64,000 nt of DNA, from contig NC_088316.1 in assembly GCF_910592395.1 (NCBI RefSeq), positions 184,001 to 248,000 of the forward strand. Reading direction: 5' to 3'. The notes below the pieces were generated by a model. It ran no database searches, was not told the DNA's origin, and saw only the letters and a list, made by a program, of their open reading frames with translations. Position numbers and translations under genes: made by a program. Every line of letters starts with the position of its first letter. Position 1 is the stretch's first letter. This stretch comes from Lineus longissimus (lineage: Eukaryota; Nemertea; Pilidiophora; Heteronemertea; Lineidae). This document shows, piece after piece, positions 12,181-24,056 of the stretch.

Positions 12181-14700
12181 TAATAGCGTGGATAATATCA
12201 GTGTGTCGTGGTCCGACGTTGGTTACCAGGAACAATCTCACATACCGGTCATGACTGTACTCTTCTCTCAACTGGTTGTGAGTAGTAGGCGAACTCCTGC
12301 CCAAAATATGAATGTGTCTTGGTCCGATGTTGGGTAAAGGATTGACCATCATTACCATACACTGGTCGTGACTGCTCTTTTGTCACCGCTGGTTGTGCAA
12401 GTGACTGCAGGCTTACTACCATTTCAAATGCGTGTGTGTCTTGGTCCAATGTTGGGTGCAAGGATCACTCTATCGGTCTTCATTGTACTCTTGTCTCAAC
12501 TGGTTCTGACGTTCTGACTGTAGACCAACTCCCGCCTCAAATACAAGTGTGGCTTGGTCCGATGCGAGGCGCAAGGACCGACCAAAATAACAATAATAAG
12601 TATATCGGTCGTGACTGTACTCTTATCTCAACTGATTGTGACAGTAGGCATACTATTGCATGTCTTAAATATGAATGTGTCTTGGTCCATTGTACAATTC
12701 CAGCATGCTGAGAAACAGACCATGAGAATACGCGCAGGAATACTAATGATGATCCTTTTGACACTGGCTAGGGACACCAACAGAGGGAGGTCACATTGTG
12801 TGCAAAAGCCCTTCTGAATGCAATCAAGACAGCAAGTCAACCCTTGCAAGCAGAACTCCGAGACAGAGAGGACGAGTCGATACCACAGCCACTCTTAACA
12901 GTGAACTCATGGGTATGTGAGGCACGCAGAAGGATCGAGATTGAGAACATCAGATGGGATGAGTGGTGCACCCCATGCAAACTGGCTCACATCTATCGAG
13001 GGGCAGGATTGCCAGGATTCTATGAGAGGGCACCAGCCATCATGATTGTAGCAGATGGACCAATCAGAAAATGAGATCACTGTCTGGGATTGGACAGTCT
13101 AGAAAGACGGCACAATCATAACTCACACAACGTAGTGAGTGTAATGGTTACGTATGTATATAAAGTGTAAACAAAATTCATATATCCATCATGTCCATCG
13201 AATCTGAAAAAAATTGTGCAGCCCCATGACAATTCTGGTTCCGGTACAGTTTGTCGCATTCCATACGGGCCGCGCTGGCCGATCCTGCTTTCACGACGCA
13301 CCGCAACCACAGTTACCATGATTCCCATTGTTTCTTTCCTCCCAATGTACTGACTAAAACCTGTCACTTTCAGAGAACGGGGGAGGGGGTTTGGGGGACT
13401 CATCCCCCAATGTACTGGCTATATATGTCAGAAGGACGGGGGTTTGGGGGCTCCCCCATGTCAAACAGTTGTGTGAGTTCACTAGAGATTGCTCTTTACA
13501 TATTATTTGAATGGTCAGCTGGCAGTCACGGAAGGTTGTCCATATACCGGGGTGAAGGAGAGGTGTTACAGGATGGTGAAGATTGTACTAGCCACCAGTC
13601 AACAAGACCACGCGCAGAGGTTCGTCAGCAGACTGAAGCACTTGAGACGAGGATTACGAACGCCTGGCTACTCTTTATAGCCCTTCACCCTTTTCAAATA
13701 TAACTGCGTATTATGATCGACTACATCCTAATGCCAGTTCTGACTTTCCTTAAGTCATAACCTGTAGTGACTGTAGGCCTACCCGGTCCCTGTCTCAAAT
13801 ATGAGTTTGTCTCGGTCTGTTGTTGGGTACAATGATCGACTTCCATCAAAATACCAGTCCTGACTACTCTTGTCTCAACTGGTTGTGACCGTAGACCAAA
13901 GGCAGTCCCAAATATGAGTGTGCCAAGGGTCCTGACGTTGTCCCACGTACTGTACTCGAGACTGTCTAAACCATCAGGCTGTACCTGTCTTCAAGAGCAC
14001 AGTGAGATAGAATCTATATCAAAGGCAGAACAGTCCTGATAGGGATGAGACATGTGACAGCCGGCTGGCGGAACGAGACATTGGGTGATATGAATAAAGA
14101 CTAGTAAATGCTTTTATCTAAAACTCCATGTACATTTACACTAGGCCTTTCTGTACAAAAATGAAGTATAAGCATTTGCTAGTCTTTATTCATATCACCC
14201 AATATTCCCTTGGTGTTCAGCCTTATTGATTTGTATCCCATCTCTACTCTTACTTTGGTAGGAATCCCTCCCCGAGTAAACGTACTGATGGGATACAGCA
14301 CCATCTCTTTAGGAGAAGACATGTCTCAGATGGTCCAATGGCACATTCTTGAGCAAGACAATATTCCCATGGCATTCAACCTTATTGAGGTGTATCCCAT
14401 TGTTTTGTGGTTATAATTGTAGTCTTGTCTTCACTGGTTGTGACTGTAGCCTATTCCTCTCTCAAACAAGAGAGTGCCAAGGGTCCTCACTGTAGGTCAC
14501 GCCTGTCTCATATGCGAGTTTGTCTTGGCCCAATGTTTACTGCATCACCATATCTGTCATGACTGTGCTCTTCTCTCAACTAGTAGTACCTGTAGGCCTA
14601 CTCCCGTCTCAAATACGAGTATGTCCTGGCCTTTGTTTGGTGGAAGGAACATCCTGGTAGTGCCTGAACTCTCGTAATGCAAGACAAGCCTATTGTTACA
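12180..14700. repeat. Degenerate tandem or dispersed repeat of about 100 bp
   Basis: A diverged unit recurs, built from phrases such as CTCAACTGGTTGTGACTGTAG, then CTCAAATATGAGTGTG, then TCTTGGTCCGATGTTGGGT. Copies or part copies lie near 12205, 12300, 12380, 12440, 12545, 12610, 12670, 13750, 13850, 13900, 14430, 14510 and 14580. Spacing and sequence vary, which suggests an old satellite broken up by later insertions, including the block at about 12710-13740 and the foldback at 14080. It has no coding potential. Confidence 0.75.
14080..14203. mobile_element. 124-bp foldback element with 34-bp inverted arms
   Basis: The left arm (14080-14113, beginning ATTGGGTGATATGAATAAAG) and the right arm (14170-14203, ending CATATCACCCAAT) are reverse complements with one mismatch. 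They surround a 56-bp AT-rich core. There is no coding sequence. A related copy of the flanking repeat (GAGCAAGACAATATTCCC near 14350) lacks the insert. This fits a small foldback or MITE-like insertion, or a hairpin that arose in place. Confidence 0.85.
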
Positions 14701-14973
14701 GATGTGACTGTCGTAACAATCATCTGTCTTGGTCTCCCATTCAATGATTGCAAGTGACATGTCACAATTAATCATGATAGTTATGGGTCTTTACGACAGT
14801 TTAATGCGTGTTACTGTTAGAAGTCACTACCAGGTAGACAGAGTTGTCTCTTGGAGGCCTGCTGTGTGAGTAAATATGACAATTTACTGGTTTATTTCCC
14901 ATGCGACACTTGTGTTTGAATTTCCTTCAAAAAGATAACACAAAAACAGATTGAAATTTGAAAGTAGATAAGT

Positions 14974-14979
14974 TTTATT
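14974..14979 (-). terminator. Polyadenylation signal of EXOSC9 (AATAAA on the minus strand)
   Basis: TTTATT on the plus strand reads AATAAA on the minus strand, 87 bp past the EXOSC9 stop codon, which is a suitable distance for the mRNA 3' end. Confidence 0.7.
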
Positions 14980-15065
14980 TACATGAATTAGACAATATCA
15001 AAGACCGTGGATAACAGATCCAAGTTTGGCAAGCTTTCGCAACCTAACAGTTGTTCTATCGTCTC

Positions 15066-16859
15066 TCATCTCTTTCGATTCCTCCTCTTTTTACCTTTAC
15101 TCGAACCTGTAATCTCAACATCCGCACACTTCACCACACTGAAAACAGTACAAGATAACGTCAATACATTTGGTTTACCATTTCATGCGACACTACCCCA
15201 CAGATGGCAGCTGTGGCACTTCATATTACAGGCTAAGCCGGGGGGGGGGGGGGGGCAAATTGATGGTCTTCAGGTGACGGCACTGTTCAGGGCCTGGTTG
15301 GTGTTTGATTCAGTGATACATATATTCTTTGTATAAGTGTGAATCATTTCGATCTATTTTGAAACAGGAGAGGCCCCTATCTGGCCCTGCTGTTTACTCC
15401 CTTTAAGATAGAAATGGTGTTCTTATGGCTACCTTTTGATGGTCTCCACTTGATCTTGTTGTGTCAACACTACTACCTCCTCCTCCTCACTCCCGCTATC
15501 CAACGTTATCACTGAAATCAGAAACACACCACAGTTTTATTCAGGTAGTGGCTAACAACTCTGTAACGGGGGCGTTGTCACCCATGTATGCAGGGCTCAT
15601 GAGGTTGGTGTTGTCACCCATGTATCCAGTGCTCATGAGGTTGGTGTTGTCACCCATGTATCCAGTGCTCATGAGGTTGGTGTTGTCACCCATGTATCCA
15701 GTGCTCATGAGGTTGGTGTTGTCACCCATGTATCTCATGTATGCAGGGCTCATGAGGTTGGTGTTGTCACCCATGTATCCAGTGCTCATGAGGTTGGCGT
15801 TGTCACCCATGTATCCAGGGCTCATGAGGTTGGTGTTGTCACCCATGTATCCAGTGCTCATGAGGTTGGCGTTGTCACCCATGTATCCAGTGCTCATGAG
15901 GTTGGCGTTGTCACCCATGTATCCAGGGCTCATGAGGTTGGTGTTGTCACCCATGTATCTCATGTATGCAGGGCTCATGAGGTTGGTGTTGTCACCCATG
16001 TATCCAGGGCTCATGAGGTTGGCGTTGTCACCCATGTATGCAGGGCTCATGAGATTGGTTTGTTTATATCAGGGAAAAACACCAAATGAGGTGAAGCAAC
16101 CACACTGACACTAATCCCGCCTCGCCAGATCCAATGCACCATTGTCATATTCTGGCTGAGTGAGCTAGCTCTGTTAGCTTGTATCATCTGACGGCATAGG
16201 ACGCTACTTTGTCATCAGCTGTTGGTGCTGCCTTATAATCGCATGGGTCTTGACAAGGTACACACCCGACTGTGCCATCAACGGCGATTTAGGCTCACCA
16301 AATTAAAGTGGTTTACAGTATTTGTAAACAATATCTCACCTTCTTTGTTTCCTTTGACCGATGTTTTCCCACCTTTTTTCACTTGAATGACCTGAACCTC
16401 TTCCATCTCATCATCACTGATCACCCACGTTGATGGACCACCAGCGCCGATCGAGGCAGTACCAGGTCCCTGCAATAACACGTGCACAGTACTATACACC
16501 TTTATTGACAAATTCGACATCGGTGTCCAGCACTTGGCAAAGAATGTTGGTTGTCATAACAATCAACAAGTTTCAATACCGCATATGATTCTGAAGCTAA
16601 AAATATGGAAGATTTTCTCACGATTATTTTCACTTGAGACTTCTCCTCGCCTTCTTCATCTTCTTCCTCCATGCCCTCGGCACCAGCAGCCATCTCTTCC
16701 TCCAGCTCAGCTTCACCAGCAGCCATCTCTTCCTCCAGCTCAGCTTCAGCTAATGCCTCCTTCAACATCTTTTCTGCTATCCGGTCCTCGCCACGATAAT
16801 TGGCTGTGATCTTCTCTGTCTTTTCCGAGATGGCAAACCCACATTTCTCACCGGCCGCC
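15066..16859 (-). CDS. EXOSC9: EXOSC9 exons 8-11, variable acidic and basic C-terminal tail
   Basis: Exon 8 (16859-16634) starts GEKCGFAISEK and then carries a short internal duplication of AEAELEEEMAAGEAELEEE type in a Glu/Ala-rich stretch. Exon 9 (16469-16340) gives STWVISDDEMEEVQVIQVKK. Exon 10 (15511-15433) gives ITLDSGSEEEEVVVLTQQ, corresponding to the SUMO-interaction-like acidic motif of vertebrate EXOSC9. Exon 11 (15138-15066) gives a lysine/arginine-rich nuclear-localisation-like end. Exons 10 and 11 are short and lie beyond a large intron filled by a minisatellite, so an automatic predictor could easily miss them. Confidence 0.92.
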
Positions 16860-19492
16860 CTGGAAGACAGAGTAACAGACAAATGAACGCCATGGATCCA
16901 CACTGAACTTCTCTATTTGGTAGGATATTCCACTGAAATCCATTTTGGTTAAAGTCTTATTTTATCTGGAGTAGTAGGCCTACATTTAACTGAACTCATG
17001 GGTAATCATGCATAACTTACCTCGCCTTGGCATCATTCTCTAAGGCATTCTGAATCAACTTGGTCAGTTCAGTGACTTTGACAACAGCAATATTGGAACA
17101 GCGTAATACCTGGAAAGAAATGTTCAATATCAGTTCTTGTATAAAATGGGTGGAATGAACTTGTAAGTTTCATCAAAAAAGCGAAATTCAGTAAATTCAG
17201 TGCCTTACATGTATATATCGCTTGTGCCAGCACCACTAGGTGGGTGATTTTCAATCTCCTAGACAAGACGCTGTCTGATGTATATGATCATGACAATACT
17301 AGAAGTCAGCAGGATGTGTGTGTTATGTTTTACCTGGTCTTTGAGTAATAACATATCTCCCGTCATCTGGAGAGTGCAGATTTCTCGATGTTTGTTCATC
17401 CCGATCACCATCTTGCCTTCCATGCAGTGCTCCTCCCGGTCAGTCGGATCAACAAGAAGGAATTTACTGAAAAGACACAGAAGAGACAAACAATGACTGC
17501 GTTGTGAGCGGCGATAGACAAAGTTCTGGAAGTTCACATACTTCTGGGCCTATTGATCAACTACAAAATCTGCCCCCCAGCAGTCGGTAGATGTCAGGTT
17601 CCCAAGAATGATAGTTCGTGTATCAAATGGTACATGGATTTAAAGCGAAGGTGAATAGGGGAAATGGGCAGATCTTATGGATACCAGCTGATTCAGCCAA
17701 ACTGTTTTATAACAACTTACCCATGATCATAGAAAGCAAAGGATGTACATATGGGCATGTGATGGACGCTAAGGGATACAGGGTCTTTCTCGGACTTTGG
17801 ATGCTGGAAGAGAGGACAGCAGGTCAAACATTTGGGTGAGACAATTGAGCTCCTTCGGAGCTATTTCGAGAGATCTCCTGTAAATTTCACATTTCTTTTT
17901 CGCTTTCAAAACGTTCCATTAAAAGAGTAAAGCAACTTACAATAGTGACATCTTCTCCCGACACTGTGACATCCGGCCGACGAAAATGGGCCAATGCTGC
18001 GATGCCAGCAATACTGGCACAATCAATCAGATTACCTTCATGGTTGAGGACATGGATATCAAGCCGGATCTGCCACACCTAAAGGAAAGAATCAAGTCAT
18101 TTTCTGTCCTTGAAAACATGACTTCAGGTGTGCAACCATAACGTCTTAGAATCAAAGGAAATCCACCCAAAGCAACTAATCAAAGCACGGAGGACCACCA
18201 GGATACAGTTGGTGCTACTACTTGTGTTTAAAAACATCATTCTCACTATATACCACTGTTCTCTTGGGGATGTAGATTCTTCATCAATTTACTGCAATAC
18301 ATTATTACTCTGAACACACTTTTCTGTCTCTCAACCAATGCAGCAATATAACCAATATGTTTTGCACCCTTTGGAGGCAGAACAATGTACTCCTGAACTA
18401 TCATGATCAGTGAGCTCCAATTTTGTTTTGGTGCGCACCTTTTTTCTTGCCACTATGCACAAAGACTCCATATCAATACATCTTGATTCTTTGAGACATC
18501 TTTCCAGTAATCGATTCATCTCGACGCCCTGATCAGACAACCTGCCAACCTCGAAGCCAGGAGAGGCCATTGGTGACAGTTCCACATTGACGTAGAGAAT
18601 GCCATCAGTAGGGCGGGTCAGCTTTGGCTCAACAACTTCACAGGAAACTTGCGCAAGAACTCTGAGAAAAGAAAAGAAACTATTAGATTCAAAATGATAT
18701 CTTTTTTAGATGGTTTTGTCTTTTTTTGTTTCTTGACTTGAGGGCCAAACGAAACCATGTCAATTATTGATCAATAAACAGTATTTTGATGATCTGCAGT
18801 AACAATTCAAAGACCTCAGAGTAAAATAGACCTTCGCACTCATCAAGTTTTGCAGAAATTACCTGGTTTTCCCCAGCTGCACCTGACAACATCCTCTTTC
18901 AACGCCAAATGATACTTTTGTTGTTCTGTAGTCGAATGCCTGCCTTCCATCTAGTCTCTGGAATAACGAATGTGCAGATGTCATTAAAATGATAATTGGA
19001 TGGAAGCGTAAAGCAAGAAAATATGCCAAAGTCAGCGCAAAGGGCCTGGATAGGTCTCGCTTGCCAGGGGCATTAAAAATTGTCAAAAGAAAAATCATAG
19101 TACAAAAAGCTGAAGGCGAGGCCTTAACCTTTACCTTAGGCTTCAATTGGCCCTCCTCCATACCGCGCCATACCATCCATCGGCATAGGCCTACTGATAC
19201 TGTTACTAGTATTTGTGCTGTAATCAGCGCTCAAAGTATAAGATATTCAACATAATCTCCACGTTGTTCTCAATCTGACCACATTTGATATGATAAGTGA
19301 TCTGTGCGAATGAACCAGACAACGATGGACTTAGTACTGCATTTTTCGGGGCCACCCTGTACATGACCTAAATGTACAGGCAATGTACACAAACTTGTAC
19401 AGGGAAATTCTGCTTAATTTTTATACCTTTCTTTCTGCGATTGCACCCAGGATAAACTCCCGCTCACATGTTGACAATGGTGTCTCCCTCAT
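15066..19492 (-). CDS. EXOSC9: EXOSC9 / RRP45, exosome complex component, complete (11 coding exons)
   Basis: Coding exons, in transcript order: 19492-19427, 18957-18863, 18661-18439, 18078-17941, 17803-17721, 17466-17334, 17109-17021, 16859-16634, 16469-16340, 15511-15433 and 15138-15066. All have GT-AG introns in agreeing phase. They sum to 1335 bp, or 444 residues plus stop, close to the human length. The protein starts MRETPLSTCEREFILGAIAE. It runs through an RNase PH-type fold (RLDGRQAFDYRTTKVSFG; GCCQVQLGKTR; NRLLERCLKESRCIDMESLC; NHEGNLIDCASIAGIAALAHF; LLVDPTDREEHCMEGKMVI; CTLQMTGDMLLLKDQ). It ends in an acidic tail with DSGSEEEEVVVL and a basic terminus GKKRRNRKR. EXOSC9 is a non-catalytic ring subunit, paired with EXOSC4 in the RNA exosome, acting in 3'-to-5' processing and decay in nucleus and cytoplasm. 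The start is fixed by homology. Confidence 0.97.
15240..15255 (+). repeat. Poly-G run of 16 bases in EXOSC9 intron 10
   Basis: An uninterrupted G run (C run in the sense of EXOSC9) lies between coding exons 10 and 11. Its length is likely to be polymorphic or prone to sequencing error. Confidence 0.9.
15572..16058. repeat. 36-bp minisatellite, 13 copies, in EXOSC9 intron 9
   Basis: The unit is built on GGTGTTGTCACCCATGTATC plus CAGTGCTCATGAGGTT. Eleven copies are 36 bp and two carry an extra 9 bp (TCTCATGTA). Because every unit is a multiple of three, long frames stay open on both strands (MSPGYMGDNTNL repeated on the minus strand). It lies between exons 16340 and 15511 of EXOSC9, whose exact phase match shows the array is intronic. 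Confidence 0.96.
17021..19492 (-). CDS. EXOSC9: EXOSC9 exons 1-7, RNase PH-like core
   Basis: These seven exons encode about residues 1-275, the whole RNase PH-like region. The splice phases at their ends are 0, 2, 0, 0, 2, 0 and 2. The family signature RRPDV appears in exon 4 and MNKHREIC in exon 6. EXOSC9 homologues lack phosphorolytic activity, and nothing in this copy suggests otherwise. Introns are short and hold no arrays. Confidence 0.95.
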
Positions 19493-22400
19493 GACTGATG
19501 TAGCCGCCGTTCAAAGAGCTTCTTTGAAATAAAATCTACCGAATAGGAGATAAGATATCAGCAGATCAAATCGAAAATCAGCAACACATGTGAGATTCTA
19601 CCACCATATTGTTATTTTCTGACACTAAACAATCTGCGCAACGCCAGTATTTATTCTCGCGAGAGGCGAGGTCTCACTAGCCAGTGGTGATCAGGTGAAC
19701 ATTGGTCGCCCCTAAAAAAAGTTCTTCAATCTCAGGCGATTACCATTGATACAGATAAGCCTATCATATCGCTATTGCTGCATGTTCAAATGTCGGTGTC
19801 CTGGGTATTTTGTGAAGAGGTAGCTCTGACGATTATTTGAGGAAAATATCAGCTTCTTCTGTGCACGTCCGCAGTGACCAGGCCTCGCATGCTATTTATA
19901 GCTCAATCGGATGTTGACATGAACTGGTTCCTGTCAGAGTGCACATGTTCTCAAGGTGAGACTTCGCGGTCAAAATGCTCAAACTCTATTTTGGTATCAA
20001 AATTTAAAATTGTTATTATTTGGCTTTCTCAAGGTGATAAGTAGAAGTTTATAAAAATATTATTTCACCATCCATGTTAATTGTCAAGTTATAAGGCGGC
20101 AAGGTGAAATTTTCAAAATTTTCATCGATGTACAGGGTGTCTCATGTATTGTGCTGCCCCCATGTTCTCAGGACTGAATTACTTGATAACAATGAAAGCT
20201 AGCCAGATGTATTCTATAAGCGACAAGCTATTCAGAAATGTATAGGTTTATGTGTGAGAGTGATATACTGCAAGGTCGACAGCCACTTGAACAGGGGTAT
20301 GCATGAAATGACGTCGCGCCATTTGTGGAGCCAGGTAGGCCCGGCCATTGCACTGGCTAGTGAGACCAGAGGTGCTGTACATTGAAGTCTCGCGGATTTT
20401 CAGTATAAACATTAGCAAGACATGACTTGATGCAATGACGTAGCCGGGGATTTCTTAGTGGGGGTATTCCCGCCGTTTTAAAGGTCTACGCTCAGTATAC
20501 ATATGCTCAGGGCCTAGCAATCAGGTTGGCAATGGAGAGTTTATCTACATAATTTGAACCATCTGATCATGTTGAAGCAGGACTACACAGATCTGGGGAA
20601 GAAGCAGGGTGAGTAAACTGACTTAGGCTATCACTGCACATTGAGTTATCTTTTGGAATCTTTACTTTTGTGTGAAACCATGCAGAGTAGGCCTAGGGTA
20701 GGCCACCTTAGGCTTTTCGAAGAAGGACAGCACAAAATAATTAACAGCTAAACTAAACAATAGGGCCCTGGCCTCAATCAGCAATCCCTGCATCACGAAC
20801 CCAGCCATCATCATCGTCACCGTTGTCATCATGACACTGTCCGTCATCGTCTTCATTGTCATCAGATATTAATGTCAGATGATAAAATTTGTTGTCAGCT
20901 GTGTGTAATTGTAGCATCAGGCACAGGACTAGCCTATATCATGTATAGATGGCCTGAGCCTAGCCGAGGTAAAAGTAAGGCTTGCTTATATATATTTCTG
21001 CTTGCAAGTTATGGCTATAAGTCTGTATGAATACATAATAACAAACCGACTTTCTTTAACTTCATGGTTGAGTTTGTTGGACTCGGAACATTGTATTGAA
21101 GCATATGTTGTTTGGTCAAAAAGTGGATTTGGTTGGACAGTTTTATTTTTTTATCATTCCATGGCCACACAAAAGTTATTAAAACAAGGGCTGTTTGGTG
21201 TTGGCTTTTTAACACAAGGTAACCATGGTCACCAAAAAAGTAAGACACATCATTTAAAAGGACACAGCAGCCAAGAGATGAGGCTTTAGGCCTACAGAGT
21301 GCAGGTTCCAAAACAAATTTCTCAAGTTTAACTTCTTGACAATGAAATAAGTGAATCCTAGTATTCCATGTTGCTGCTAAGTTGTCTGGCCTAAACATCT
21401 AATGCATTGCCTATTTCACAGCTGTTCAATGAGCACTTTAGAAACCTAGAAATATTAACGGTTTAAAATAAAAACTATGCTTGACTTGACTTTCCAGTTT
21501 CACCACTTGAACAGATGGGCTTAATGATCAATTTTGGCCTTAGTTTTTCATGGAAAGGGGACCAAATTGATGAAAGGAACGAGTTAACAATCCCCGTTCA
21601 CGGCCCAAAAAAGGTCATCAATTAACAAAAGAAGCACGACTGTTCAATGAATTTATCGTTGAATGCGACCAGACTACGTCATTTCCAATTTTAACCTGAT
21701 ATAAAGAAGCAAATATTGCAATGTAATCCGATGATTGTTGAACACATAAAGATTAGGAGGCAGATACCCACCTTGCAGCATTATTCTGTATGTAAGTCTA
21801 CTTTATTTAGTTGCCAGAAGAACTGCACACCCTGCTTCCATGAATGTTCAGCTTGCACTGAGTTCAGGGTACAAAATGTGACAGGTAGTGGTTATTAACT
21901 ACTTAGACCCAGTCTTCCTTTCAGGGTTCATTATGTCATTGTCTTCTGTTGCCCCAAACAGTAGTGTCACTGGCCAAGCTGGGTCATGGTGGGATTTTCC
22001 ATAATTAAGAAATAAGTGATCTTTGTTATCAAGATTGGATCAGATTGATTTGTACTTTGTATACAATGAACATACTACATAACATAAGAGAACACTTCAT
22101 GCATACTAACGTTGACTAAGTATAGTATGTTCTACCAGAAGGGGCATTGGTGTAGGGGGATTTTTCATTGTTTTCAATCTGACAGGACTTCATGACCATC
22201 AGAGGCTGTTTTGCCCTGACCTAAAAACCCACCAAATTAGAAATGTATAGGGTTTGGTTTCTGGTGTGAACTTCAATAGTCGGGTACACACTCTCAAATG
22301 ACAGACCATCTTTGAAATAATGGGGATAGGAACTAGGTGATGGCCAGCACTTCTATTAACTTCAACATCAATGAGCGGTGCTTTCCACAGTGAGGTTGAT

Positions 22401-22700
22401 TGATGCAACATCCATGAATCTGGTGGCACATATCAAAAACCTTGTACATAAAAAAACTGGAATAAAGACATTTTTGTATTTTTTTCCTAATTTTAGCAAT
22501 GCATGTACACGAAGAGTCAAAAGCAATCGAAAACGCTGATGTTACTAACTATTGCATTTGAACGAGCGAAGTCACTTAGTTATCGATCTTCATACGAATC
22601 ATTATTTTACTTCATCGAATGTTGTCAAGTTCTCTGCCGAGTATGTTCATGTTCTTGAACACATGTGGTGGCAATTTCATCGAAATTGGGAGTGCCCGGG
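19493..22700. other. Upstream region of EXOSC9 and intergenic sequence, no gene recognised
   Basis: The first few hundred bases should hold the EXOSC9 promoter. I see no TATA box near the start, as is usual for a housekeeping gene. The rest has only short chance frames. TAGGCCTA occurs at 20688 and 21287. No mobile-element protein is visible. Confidence 0.4.
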
Positions 22701-23585
22701 CAAATAACAGAGCCACCCAACGCAACTCAACAACAAGAGCAAATAACAGAGCCACCCAACGCAACTCAACAACAAGAGCAAATAACAGAGCCACCCAACG
22801 CAACTCAACAACAAGAGCAAATAACAGAGCCACCCAACGCAACTCAACAACAAGAGCAAATAACAGAGCCACCCAACGCAACTCAACAACAAGAGCAAAT
22901 AACAGAGCCACCCAACGCAACTCAACAACAAGAGCAAATAATAGAGCCACCCAACGCAACTCAACAACAAGAGCAAATAACAGAGCCACCCAACGCAACT
23001 CAACAACAAGAGCAAATAACAGAGCCACCCAACGCAACTCAACAACAAGAGCAAATAACAGAGCCACCCAATGCAACTCAACAACAAGAGCAAATAACAG
23101 AGCCACCCAATGCAACTCAACAACAAGAGCAAATAACAGAGCCACGCAACTCAACAACAAGAGCAAATAACAGAGCCACCCAACGCAACTCAACAACAAG
23201 AGCAAATAACAGAGCCACCCAATGCAACTCAACAACAAGAGCAAATAACAGAGCCACCCAATGCAACTCAACAGCAAGAGCAAATAACAGAGCCACGCAA
23301 CTCAACAACAAGAGCAAATAACAGAGCCACCCAACGCAACTCAACAACAAGAGCAAATAACAGAGCCACCCAACGCAACTCAACAACAAGAGCAAATAAC
23401 AGAGCCACCCAACACAACTCAACAACACAAGCAAATAACAGAGCCACCCAATGCAACTCAACAACAAGAGCAAATAACAGAGCCACCCAATGCAACTCAA
23501 CAACAAGAGCAAATAACAGAGCCACCCAATGCAACTCAACACCAAGAGCAAATAACAGAGCCACCCAATGCAACTCAACAACAAA
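22701..23585. repeat. 39-bp minisatellite, about 23 copies
   Basis: The unit reads CAAATAACAGAGCCACCC then AACGCAACTCAACAACAAGAG. Two copies (near 23141 and 23294) lack 5 bp, which shifts the reading frame. The array keeps frames open on both strands (EQITEPPNATQQQ on the plus strand). No flanking exon, splice site or promoter supports translation. Confidence 0.97.
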
Positions 23586-24056
23586 AACTGTTTTGTCATC
23601 AACTTGCTTGTTTGAGCTTGTTTAGGGGTGGGTGATAATATCACTTGGTTTTCTTTGCCCAGTACACAACCTGGCCATAACAACTATACTGGATTGGAGC
23701 TTGTTTGCCAAGAAGATCATTATTGTTCTATTTTGTAAAATGTAATCACCAAAAGTTGATGGCGAGAGAAGAATCCAGTGATAAATTTACAAATACATTG
23801 ACACGCCATCTCCAAAGCGAGCCTTTGCTTTTTCAGGCCTGATGAGTACATGTCCATGCAGCAGGCATGCAACAACTGTAGAACATACTTCACCTATAAA
23901 TCGTGTTGGTTGATTCAGCTGTGCTTTGTCAAGACTCCCGACTCCCCGCAGTCATCACCACAGCTGTGATATCATGACATGGTCTGATCAGGCAATCTCT
24001 AGTGATTTTCAATCTGTGAGGTTATATCATGATCTTCCCGTCCTCCCATATGTGTC
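23586..24056. other. Spacer between two arrays, nothing recognised
   Basis: No coding frame, array or mobile element is recognised here. Confidence 0.35.

Noticed and set aside
12796-13074. 92-codon plus-strand frame with Trp/Cys-containing sequence
   Set aside because: I recognise no family, no exon borders fit, and it lies within the decayed repeat region. It might be a transposon fragment, but I cannot support that.
13375-13462. G-rich segments (GGGGGAGGGGGTTTGGGGG and a second block) as a regulatory quadruplex
   Set aside because: Only three G runs are close together in the first block, and there is no promoter or gene nearby to link it to.
15541-16050. 169-codon minus-strand frame (MSPGYMGDNTNL repeats) as an EXOSC9 exon
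   Set aside because: The phase at exon 9 (1) and exon 11 (needs 2) is satisfied exactly by the 79-bp exon 15511-15433 with the DSGSEEEE motif, so the array is intronic.
22612-23683. Long repetitive frames (EQITEPPNATQQQ on plus; LLLLLSCVGWLCY on minus)
   Set aside because: These are products of a 39-bp array open in many frames. Two 5-bp deletions break each frame, and no start context, splice sites or unique coding sequence flank it.
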